DNA of 64,000 bases from contig BMTG01000005.1 in the NCBI GenBank assembly GCA_014649555.1, positions 248,001 to 312,000 on the forward strand. The letters are read 5' to 3'. Of the stretch, positions 57,146 to 64,000 are shown in pieces (position 1 is the stretch's first letter; every line of letters begins with the position of its first letter). The position numbers and the translations under genes were made by a program. The notes under the pieces are model-generated. The model was not told where the DNA came from. It worked only from the letters and a program-made list of their open reading frames with translations, and made no database searches. The DNA comes from Streptomyces globisporus. Lineage in GTDB: Bacteria; Actinomycetota; Actinomycetes; Streptomycetales; Streptomycetaceae.

Positions 57146-58483
57146 TCAGCGCGTAGCCCCGGTCACGATCCACCGGCCCGACCGGGTACGCAGCCAGAGC
57201 GTGATCAGGCGGACGGTCATCATCAGCGTCATCGCCCACCAGAGTGCGGTGAGTCCGCCGCCGAGAGTGGGCACCAGGAGCGCGACAGGAGCGAAGACGG
57301 CGAGCGTCGCCAGCATCGCCCAGGCGAGATAGCGTCCGTCACCGGCTCCCATCAGGACGCCGTCCAGCACGAAGACCACGCCGGCGATCGGCTGCGAAAC
57401 CGCCACGACCAGGAGCGCGGGGAGCAGGGCGTCCTTCACCGAGGGGTCGCTCGTGAAGAGCGGGATGAACAGCGGCCGGGCGAGCACGATGAGGACGCCG
57501 AGCACGATGCCGCAGCCGATACCCCACTCGACCATGCGGCGGCAGGCCTCGCGCGCGCCCTTCTCGTCGTCCGCCCCGAGATAGCGGCCGATGATCGCCT
57601 GACCTGCGATGGCGATGGCATCGAGCGCGAAGGCGGTCAGGCTCCAGAGGGAGAGGACGATCTGGTGCGCGGCGATGTCGACGTCCCCGAGCCGGGCGGC
57701 GACGGCGGTGGCGATCATCAGGACGGCGCGCAGGGACAGGGTCCGGATCAGCAGGGGTACGCCGGCCCGCGCACTGGCCCTGATCCCGGCCGCGTCGGGG
57801 CGCAGGGACGCACCGTGCTTGCGTGCGCCGCGGATCACCACGACAAGATAGACGGCGGCCATACCCGCCTGGGCGATCACCGTTCCCCACGCGGATCCTG
57901 CGATGCCGAGCCCGGCGCCGTAGACGAGTGTCACGTTGAGGATGGCGTTCGCCGTGAAACCGCCGATGGCGACGTAGAGCGGCGTGCGGGTGTCCTGGAG
58001 CCCACGCAGTACGCCGGTGGCGGCGAGCACGACGAGCATGGCGGGGATGCCGAGGATGGAGATCCTCAGATACGTGATGGCGTACGGGGCCGCGGTGTCG
58101 GACGCGCCGAAGACGTCGACGAGCCAGGGTGCCGTCGGGATCGCGAGGGCGACGACGGCGGCTCCGAGCAGAAGGGCGAGCCAGATGCCGTCCATACCCT
58201 GGCGGATGGCGGCGGGAAGGTCGCCCGCCCCCACGCGGCGGGCGACTGCCGCCGTGGTTGCGTAGGCGAGGAAGACGAAGATGCTCACGGCCGTCATCAG
58301 GAGGGCTGCGGCGATGCCGAGGCCGGCCAGCTGCGGGGTGCCGAGGTGGCCGACGACGGCGCTGTCGACCATCACGAACAGAGGCTCGGCGACGAGTGCG
58401 CCGAACGCCGGGACGGCAAGGGCGATGATCTCGCGGTCGTGTCGTCGGCGGCCGTTCTTCGGGGTCGCGGAGGCCTGGGTCAT
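57146..58483 (-). CDS. MATE family efflux transporter
   Basis: A 445-residue protein with 12 membrane helices starting at ATG 58483. The two-fold repeat of the MATE family is visible: IALAVPAFGALVAEPLFVMV starts the first half and RAGVPLLIRTLSLRAVLMIA the second. LAGLGIAAALLM and DIAAHQIVLSLWSLTAFALD are typical of the DinF-like group. It probably exports cationic compounds using a sodium or proton gradient. Substrate unknown. Confidence 0.92.
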   Translation of the reverse strand: MTQASATPKNGRRRHDREIIALAVPAFGALVAEPLFVMVDSAVVGHLGTPQLAGLGIAAALLMTAVSIFVFLAYATTAAVARRVGAGDLPAAIRQGMDGIWLALLLGAAVVALAIPTAPWLVDVFGASDTAAPYAITYLRISILGIPAMLVVLAATGVLRGLQDTRTPLYVAIGGFTANAILNVTLVYGAGLGIAGSAWGTVIAQAGMAAVYLVVVIRGARKHGASLRPDAAGIRASARAGVPLLIRTLSLRAVLMIATAVAARLGDVDIAAHQIVLSLWSLTAFALDAIAIAGQAIIGRYLGADDEKGAREACRRMVEWGIGCGIVLGVLIVLARPLFIPLFTSDPSVKDALLPALLVVAVSQPIAGVVFVLDGVLMGAGDGRYLAWAMLATLAVFAPVALLVPTLGGGLTALWWAMTLMMTVRLITLWLRTRSGRWIVTGATR

Positions 58484-58940
58484 GGGGTCAATCTAATCTT
58501 CCACAGGTAAGAGATGCAATTGACTAGCAGTCCTTACTTGCGCCCCGCTGGGTCCCACCTTCCCGCGCCGTTTGCGGTGATCTTGAAATGAGGGCGGAAG
58601 TTTTTCTCCCCCACAGTCAGTGGACGGAGAACATGCAGGTCAGGGTGGTCGCGGTAGGAGCGCTATGAGTTTGTCCACAGTGCTGTCCCCCGGTCCGTGC
58701 ACAGGTTCGGCAGGGTTCTCCACAGCATCTGGTCCGTCGTCCACATGCCCTGTGGATAACCAGATTGGCTGACGGTGCCCAGGGGCCTACCGTGGTGCGG
58801 CGCCCGCACTCCGTTCCGGCACCGGAATCCACCGAACCAGACGCGCCGGAAGTGGAGTCGGGCGACCTGTTTGTCGGTGCCGTGCCGTAAGAAAGAGTGG
58901 CACGGCTAGGTCCGCGATGCGGACGGGAGGAGGCGGCCCG
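58484..58940 (+). promoter_or_regulatory. dnaB upstream region with four DnaA boxes
   Basis: This divergent gap holds no gene. Within 89 bases lie TTGTCCACA (58671-58679), TTCTCCACA (58716-58724), TCGTCCACA (58737-58745) and TGTGGATAA (58751-58759). The first and last are perfect boxes. They start 182-270 bases upstream of the dnaB start. Promoter hexamers are not obvious. Confidence 0.75.
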
Positions 58941-60416
58941 GTGAGCATTCCCGAGCCTTTGGACGACCCCTGGACCGAGACCGGTCCCGGGGACCGTCTG
59001 CCTGTCTCCCGTCAGCGTCGCGGGGACCGCAAGGGGCGCGAGGACCGCCATGACCGCGGCTCGGACGAGGCCTGGGACAGCGGCGCCCCCAGCTTCGAAC
59101 GGGTGCCGCCCCAGGATGTCGACGCCGAGCAGTCGGTCCTCGGCGGCATGCTGCTGTCCAAGGACGCGATCGCCGAGGTCGTCGAGGTCATCAAGGGCCA
59201 CGACTTCTACCGCCCCGCCCACGAGACCGTCTTCACGGCGATCCTCGACCTCTACGCCAAGGGTGAGCCGGCCGACCCCATCACGGTCGCCGCCGAACTG
59301 GTGAAGCGCGGAGAGATCACCAAGGTCGGCGGAGCACCGTATCTGCACACCCTGGTGCAGTCCGTGCCCACCGCGGCCAACGCCTCGTACTACGCCGAGA
59401 TCGTCCACGAGCGGGCGGTGCTGCGGCGGCTGGTCGAGGCGGGCACGAAGATCACGCAGATGGGATACGCGGCGGACGGGGACGTCGACGAGATCGTCAA
59501 CTCCGCGCAGGCCGAGATCTACGCGGTCACCGAGCAGCGCACCAGCGAGGACTACCTCCCCCTCGGCGACATCATGGAGGGCGCGCTCGACGAGATCGAG
59601 GCCATCGGCTCGCGCAGCGGCGAGATGACCGGTGTGCCGACGGGCTTCACGGACCTCGACGCCCTGACGAACGGTATGCACCCCGGCCAGATGATCGTCA
59701 TCGCGGCCCGCCCCGCGATGGGCAAGTCCACGCTCGCGCTGGACTTCGCGCGCGCCGCGTCGATCAAGAACAACCTGCCCAGCGTCATCTTCTCCCTCGA
59801 AATGGGGCGCAACGAGATCGCGATGCGTCTGCTGTCGGCCGAGGCCCGGGTGGCCCTGCACCACATGCGGTCCGGCACGATGACGGACGAGGACTGGACG
59901 CGGCTCGCGCGCCGGATGCCCGAGGTCTCGGCCGCTCCGCTCTACATCGACGACTCCCCCAACCTGTCGATGATGGAGATCCGCGCGAAGTGCCGTCGGC
60001 TGAAGCAGCGCAACGACATCAAGCTCGTGATCATCGACTATCTGCAGCTGATGCAGGCCGGGGGGTCGAAGCGGTCCGAGAGCCGACAGCAGGAAGTTTC
60101 GGACATGTCCCGAAACCTGAAGCTGCTGGCCAAGGAGCTGGAGGTCCCGGTGATCGCGCTCTCGCAGCTGAACCGTGGCCCCGAGCAGCGTACGGACAAG
60201 AAGCCGATGGTGTCCGACCTGCGTGAGTCCGGCTCCATCGAGCAGGACGCCGACATGGTCATCCTGCTCCACCGCGAGGACGCGTACGAGAAGGAGTCAC
60301 CGCGCGCGGGCGAGGCCGACATCATCGTCGGCAAGCACCGTAACGGCCCGACGGCCACCATCACCGTGGCCTTCCAGGGCCACTACTCCCGCTTCGTGGA
60401 CATGGCGCAGACCTGA
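58941..60416 (+). CDS. dnaB: replicative DNA helicase DnaB
   Basis: A 491-residue helicase starting at GTG 58941, with GGGAGGAGG ten bases upstream. The N-terminal domain begins at about 52 (PPQDVDAEQSVLGGMLLSKD). The RecA-like motor has Walker A ARPAMGKST, Walker B KLVIIDYLQLM and the motif SDLRESGSIEQDADMVILLH. There is no intein, unlike mycobacterial DnaB. It unwinds DNA at the fork; the DciA-like protein encoded at 18361 is its likely loader. Confidence 0.97.
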   Translation: MSIPEPLDDPWTETGPGDRLPVSRQRRGDRKGREDRHDRGSDEAWDSGAPSFERVPPQDVDAEQSVLGGMLLSKDAIAEVVEVIKGHDFYRPAHETVFTAILDLYAKGEPADPITVAAELVKRGEITKVGGAPYLHTLVQSVPTAANASYYAEIVHERAVLRRLVEAGTKITQMGYAADGDVDEIVNSAQAEIYAVTEQRTSEDYLPLGDIMEGALDEIEAIGSRSGEMTGVPTGFTDLDALTNGMHPGQMIVIAARPAMGKSTLALDFARAASIKNNLPSVIFSLEMGRNEIAMRLLSAEARVALHHMRSGTMTDEDWTRLARRMPEVSAAPLYIDDSPNLSMMEIRAKCRRLKQRNDIKLVIIDYLQLMQAGGSKRSESRQQEVSDMSRNLKLLAKELEVPVIALSQLNRGPEQRTDKKPMVSDLRESGSIEQDADMVILLHREDAYEKESPRAGEADIIVGKHRNGPTATITVAFQGHYSRFVDMAQT

Positions 60417-60426
60417 CGGGCTCAGC

Positions 60427-61161
60427 TCAGCCCTTCGCCAGGGCGCGGCTGAGGAGCGGGAGCAGGCGGTCCCAGTGGAGCCGCAGGCCGGCCGGGTCGA
60501 AGGCGTCGGTGTCCGACATGGTGAAGCCGTGGACGGTGCCGGAGTAGATCTCCGAGGTGTAGGTGACCCCTGCGGCTTCCAGGGATTGGTTCAGCTCGCC
60601 GAGTGCCTCGGGGGTGATGTCCGTTGCGGCATGGCCGAAGTGGACGTCGGCGGTGAGACGGAGCAGGCTCTCGGGCCCGTCGGCGGCGACGGGGGCGTGG
60701 AACGCGGCGAGGGCGGCCACCTGGCCGGGGTGGGCCGCGGCGGTGCGGGTCGCGAGGAGGCCACCGATGCAGTAGCCGGTCACCGCGACCGGTCCCGCGC
60801 CGACCTCGGGCTGGGCCGTGAGAAAGCCGAGGTAGGCGTCGGCGTCGCTCAGGACGCGTTCGGGGGTGAGCTCCTTGATCAGGGGCATCAGCCGGGCGAC
60901 GAGCGCGGAACGGTCCGCTTCTCCGATGTGTCCGGGAAGGTCGATGATCGGCGTGGGCCCTTCCCGGTAGAAGAAGTTGGGGACGAGCACGTAGTACCCG
61001 TGCCCGGCCAGTTCGGCGGCCAGGTCCCGGATGACGGGCCGAATGCCGAAGGCGTCCGGGTTCATCAGCACCCCGGGATGCTGCTCGCCGTGGTCGGGGT
61101 AGGCGGCGAAGGCGTCGGCCAGGCCGTCGGTGGTGGGGATCTGCACGGTCTTGGTGGGAAT
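60427..61161 (-). CDS. dienelactone hydrolase family protein
   Basis: An alpha/beta hydrolase with the nucleophile Cys in VTGYCIGG and the catalytic His in SGTVHGFTM; the Asp lies in the VHFGHAATD region. This Cys-His-Asp triad is typical of dienelactone hydrolases. The start is uncertain. An ATT at 61161, eight bases after AAAGGAAG, gives the expected N-terminus (PTKTVQIPTTDG; 244 residues). The nearest ordinary start is GTG 61146 (239 residues). No aromatic-degradation genes are near, so the substrate is open. Confidence 0.85.
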   Translation of the reverse strand: MPTKTVQIPTTDGLADAFAAYPDHGEQHPGVLMNPDAFGIRPVIRDLAAELAGHGYYVLVPNFFYREGPTPIIDLPGHIGEADRSALVARLMPLIKELTPERVLSDADAYLGFLTAQPEVGAGPVAVTGYCIGGLLATRTAAAHPGQVAALAAFHAPVAADGPESLLRLTADVHFGHAATDITPEALGELNQSLEAAGVTYTSEIYSGTVHGFTMSDTDAFDPAGLRLHWDRLLPLLSRALAKG

Positions 61162-61277
61162 GGCGGATCTTCCTTTTCGATGGTTCGTCGCGCTCGGGCG
61201 TTCGCCGGAGCGATGGGCGGTGTGTTCAACAGGTATGCGTGTGCGGCTAGTTACCTCGTACACCCATACTGGCGGTC

Positions 61278-62063
61278 GTGACCTTGATGACACCACCCGA
61301 TCCGGAGCGTGGCGCCCTGCATGTGGCCGGGCGGCGGCTCTCCTTCCTCGACTTCGGCGGGCCGGGCCGTCCTCTGCTGGCCCTGCACGGGCACTTCGGG
61401 GAGGGGCGTACGTTCACGCGTCTCGCCGGTGAACTGGGTGGCTCCTGGCGGGTGGTCGCCCTCGACCAGCGGGGCCATGGTCGTTCCGACCGCACCGCCG
61501 ACTACTCCAGGTCCGGTTACGTCGAGGACGCCGCCGCCGTGCTGGAGCATCTGGGGATCGGCGGCGCGGTCGTGCTAGGACACTCCCTCGGCGGTGTCAA
61601 CGCCTACCAACTCGCTGCCCGGCGACCCGGGCTGGTGGAGGCGCTGATCGTCGAGGACATCGGGGCCGAGGTCGACGACGATCTGTCCTTCGCCCTGTCC
61701 TGGCCGCACCGCGCCCCGACACGGTCCGGGCTGCTGGGCGGGCTCGGCGCGTCGGCCGCCTACCTCATGGACGCCGTGCGCGAACATCCGGATGGCTGGG
61801 GCCTGGCCTTCGACCCGCAGGACATGAACGTCTCGCAGCAGTTCCTCAACGGAGACCACTGGGACGACTGGCTGGGTGCGGACTGCCCGGCCCTGCTGGT
61901 CCGTGGCAGCCGCAGCACGGTTCTGCACGCCGAGCATGCGCGAAGGATGGCCGCACGTCGTGCTCGTACCAGCCTGGTCGAGCTCCCCGCCGGGCACACC
62001 GTGCACGACACCGTCCCGGTGGACTTCGCCGCTGCCGTCAGGGGATTCCTCGACTCTCTGTGA
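61278..62063 (+). CDS. alpha/beta-fold hydrolase
   Basis: A 261-residue enzyme starting at GTG 61278 (or ATG 61287). The nucleophile elbow is GHSLGG, the oxyanion region LHGHFGEG and the catalytic His in PAGHTVHDTVP. CATACT lies eight bases upstream of the GTG with no ribosome binding site, which suggests a leaderless message. It resembles general esterases or lactonases; nothing narrows the substrate. It is divergent from the dienelactone hydrolase gene. Confidence 0.88.
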   Translation: MTLMTPPDPERGALHVAGRRLSFLDFGGPGRPLLALHGHFGEGRTFTRLAGELGGSWRVVALDQRGHGRSDRTADYSRSGYVEDAAAVLEHLGIGGAVVLGHSLGGVNAYQLAARRPGLVEALIVEDIGAEVDDDLSFALSWPHRAPTRSGLLGGLGASAAYLMDAVREHPDGWGLAFDPQDMNVSQQFLNGDHWDDWLGADCPALLVRGSRSTVLHAEHARRMAARRARTSLVELPAGHTVHDTVPVDFAAAVRGFLDSL

Positions 62064-62127
62064 CCATGCCGGGGCGTTCCCGGAAATGGGTTCGTCAAGG
62101 AGCGGCCGGTCGGATAAGGGTGGGACC

Positions 62128-63504
62128 ATGACTTCTCTCGGTGAAGACCTGCTCCCCAGTACCCGGCGCGCCCTGCTGCACCGTATCGCCGTCGCGCAGC
62201 GGGACGGGCGTGCGCCGTCCCTTGTGGCCGCGGTGGGGCGGCAGGGGCGTACGGCCTGGAGCGGGGCGCGTACGTGTGTCGACGGGCATGCTCCCGACGC
62301 CGATACGCAGTACCGGATCGGCTCGATCACCAAGACGTTCACGGCCGTTCTGGTGCTGCGGCTGCGGGACGAGGGCCTGATCGACCTGGACGACCCGCTG
62401 GAGAAGCACCTTCCTGGTACGGGCGTGGGCGGGGCGACCGTCTTTCAGCTGCTGTGCCACAGTGCGGGGCTGGGGGCCGAGACGCCGGCCCCCTGGTGGG
62501 AGCGGACGCCCGGCAGCCTGCGGCCGGAGATCGCCGATGTCCTGGGCGACCGGCCGCAGATGCATCCGGCCGGGCATCGTCACCACTACTCCAACCCTGG
62601 TTACACCCTGCTCGGTTCGCTGGTGGAAGCGGTTCGAGGTGTCTCCTGGGAGGAGGCGCTGCGCCGGGAGATCCTGGAACCGCTGGGCATGCACCGGACG
62701 ACGAGCGCCCCCGTGGTACCGCACGCGGGCGGCTGGGCCGTCCACCCCTGGGCCGATGTGATGCTGAGCGAGCCCGCCGAGGACCTCGGGATCATGGCGC
62801 CCGCCGGTCAGCTCTGGTCTACCGCGGAGGATCTGCTGCGGTTCGCCGCCTTCCTGGCCGGGGGCGACGACCGGGTCCTCTCGGCCTCCTCCGTACGGGA
62901 GATGCGGACGCCCGCCGCCCCGGTCGAGATCGGCGGCAGCGGTTACGGTCTCGGGCTCCAGATCGTCGGGGGCGAAGGGCGTGTGCTCTTCGGGCACTCG
63001 GGATCGCTTCCCGGATTCGTCGCCGGCCTCTGGGTGTGCGAGGAGGAGGACGTGGCGGCGGTCGCCCTCGCCAATGTCACCTCCGGGCTGCCCGCCGCGA
63101 CGGTGGCCGCCGAACTCCTGAACATCGTCGTCGAGGCCGAGCCACGGATCCCGGAGCCCTGGCGTCCGCTGCCCGAGGTGGACGACGAACTGCTCGCGCT
63201 GACCGGCGTCTGGCACTGGGGCACCAGCACGTTCACGCTGAGCCTCACCGGGGACCGGGGCCTCCAGCTCACGCCGCTCGGCGGGAAGGGGCGCGGCGCT
63301 GCCTTCACGTACCGGCCGGACGGCACCTGGGCGGGCCAGAACGACTACTACGCGGGGGAGACCCTGCGCGTCGTACGCAAGGACGACGGCTCGGTGGACC
63401 ACCTCGACCTCGGCTCGTTCGTCTTCACACGGGAGCCGTACGAGGCGGGGGCGGCCGTGCCCGGTGGCGTGGACGCGGAGGGCTGGCGCGGGCTCGGCGG
63501 CTGA
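62128..63504 (+). CDS. serine hydrolase (beta-lactamase class C / esterase family)
   Basis: A 458-residue protein starting at ATG 62128, with AAGGGTGGG upstream. The class C motifs are SITK (nucleophile Ser and Lys in YRIGSITKTFTAVLVLRL), YSN (HHYSNPGYTLLG) and HSG (FGHSGSLPG). No signal peptide is present, so it is cytoplasmic. A C-terminal beta-barrel-like domain (from about 360) follows, as in many esterases and D-amino-acid peptidases. A true beta-lactamase is unlikely without export. Confidence 0.9.
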   Translation: MTSLGEDLLPSTRRALLHRIAVAQRDGRAPSLVAAVGRQGRTAWSGARTCVDGHAPDADTQYRIGSITKTFTAVLVLRLRDEGLIDLDDPLEKHLPGTGVGGATVFQLLCHSAGLGAETPAPWWERTPGSLRPEIADVLGDRPQMHPAGHRHHYSNPGYTLLGSLVEAVRGVSWEEALRREILEPLGMHRTTSAPVVPHAGGWAVHPWADVMLSEPAEDLGIMAPAGQLWSTAEDLLRFAAFLAGGDDRVLSASSVREMRTPAAPVEIGGSGYGLGLQIVGGEGRVLFGHSGSLPGFVAGLWVCEEEDVAAVALANVTSGLPAATVAAELLNIVVEAEPRIPEPWRPLPEVDDELLALTGVWHWGTSTFTLSLTGDRGLQLTPLGGKGRGAAFTYRPDGTWAGQNDYYAGETLRVVRKDDGSVDHLDLGSFVFTREPYEAGAAVPGGVDAEGWRGLGG

Positions 63505-63524
63505 GCTCCGGGCCCCGGAGCGCA

Positions 63525-63564
63525 GAGAGCGGGTGGTGTTTCACGTGAAACACCACCCGCTCTC
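63525..63564. terminator. parS: 40-bp perfect palindrome with parS site 9 at its centre
   Basis: Arms of 20 bases (GAGAGCGGGTGGTGTTTCAC) with GTTTCACGTGAAAC at 63538-63551, midway between two convergent genes whose stops are 66 bases apart. It is both the evident bidirectional terminator and a ParB site. Confidence 0.88.
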
Positions 63565-63570
63565 CTTCTG

Positions 63571-64000
63571 TCAGAGCGCCAGCTTGAAGCCCACATGGCT
63601 CGCCGTGAAGCCGAGCCGCTCGTAGAAGCGGTGCGCGTCCTCGCGGGTGACATCCGAGGTCAGCTGCACCAACTGGCAGTTCTGGCGGCGGGATTCGTCC
63701 ACAGCCCACTGGATGAGCTGGGTGCCGAGGCCGCTGCCGCGCTCGTCGCCGTGGATGCGGACGCCCTCGATGATCGAGCGCGTCGAGCCCCGGCGGGAAA
63801 GCCCCGGGATGATGGTCAGCTGCAGGGTACCGACGACGCGGTTCTGGCGGACGGCGACGACCACGTGCTGGTTGGGGTCGTCGGCCAGCCGCTGGAGCGC
63901 TTCCTGGTACGGGGTGAGGTCGTCCGGCGACTCGCGCTGCGCGCCCAGGGGGTCGTCGGCGAGCATCGCGACGACCGCAGGCAGGTCGTCCGGAGTGGCG
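63571..64000 (-). CDS. GNAT family N-acetyltransferase (N-terminus cut by window edge)
   Basis: The reverse-strand frame stays open to the right edge (ATPDDLPAVVAMLADDPLGA), so the start lies beyond 64000. The acetyl-CoA motif is present as VRIHGDERGSGLGTQLIQWA, followed by the final conserved DAHRFYERLGF. This pattern fits small acetyltransferases acting on amines or amino acids. Its substrate is unknown. Confidence 0.9.
   Translation of the reverse strand, partial: ATPDDLPAVVAMLADDPLGAQRESPDDLTPYQEALQRLADDPNQHVVVAVRQNRVVGTLQLTIIPGLSRRGSTRSIIEGVRIHGDERGSGLGTQLIQWAVDESRRQNCQLVQLTSDVTREDAHRFYERLGFTASHVGFKLAL

Noticed and set aside
63695-63703. TCGTCCACA inside the GNAT gene as a DnaA box
   Set aside because: A single degenerate 9-mer inside a coding sequence is expected by chance; no neighbours.

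Overview
The window is the replication-origin region of an actinobacterial chromosome, almost certainly a Streptomyces. Three things show this: very high GC content with GTG and TTG starts, the gene order crgA ... gyrA-gyrB-DUF721-recF-gnd-dnaN-[oriC]-dnaA-rpmH-rnpA-yidD-yidC-jag-rsmG-parA-parB, and nine perfect copies of the 14-bp Streptomyces-type parS site GTTTCACGTGAAAC. No transposon, integrase, CRISPR array or phage gene is visible. Every coding region looks intact except one von Willebrand factor A (vWA) gene.

Left arm (1-22.3 kb). It holds a truncated DUF881 gene, crgA, a zinc-ribbon rhomboid protease, a cyclophilin, a DUF5324 coiled-coil membrane protein, a TerD protein, tRNA-Ala, an XRE regulator next to a Ser/Thr kinase, a secreted membrane-anchored protein beside its decayed vWA-domain paralogue, the tiny DLW-39 gene, a small exported protein, a DUF4352 lipoprotein and tRNA-Ile. 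The leftward block DUF3566-gyrA-gyrB and DUF721-recF-gnd-dnaN follows, in coordinate order.

Origin (22.33-23.31 kb). About 18 DnaA boxes lie between dnaN and dnaA. A TAG trinucleotide tract abuts a pair of boxes and resembles the DnaA-trio unwinding element of other bacteria. The dnaA promoter carries its own two boxes and faces the rpmH promoter.

Right arm (25.6-64 kb). The rightward block rpmH-rnpA-yidD-yidC-jag-rsmG-parAB covers RNA processing, membrane insertion and segregation. A leftward envelope and redox block, transcribed from high to low coordinates, is DUF6049-murJ-pseudokinase-sigM-anti-sigma-trxB-trxA. Then come a CCA-adding enzyme, an MFS exporter, inositol phosphate synthase with its PadR regulator, a class A penicillin-binding protein, a GT87 mannosyltransferase, an Alr-like protein with FemX, the rpsF-ssb-rpsR-rplI operon, a MATE exporter, dnaB, and several hydrolases and a GNAT enzyme at the end.

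The regulatory architecture is the most striking part. All nine parS sites lie on the dnaA/right side and none lie in the first 29 kb. Six of them sit in the gaps between convergent genes, several at the exact centre of 26-52 bp perfect palindromes that look like bidirectional terminators. Two more are inside coding sequences, where both encode Val-Ser-Arg-Glu-Thr. DnaA boxes also cluster upstream of dnaB, between crgA and the rhomboid gene, and in the parAB leader, linking initiation, helicase supply and segregation.
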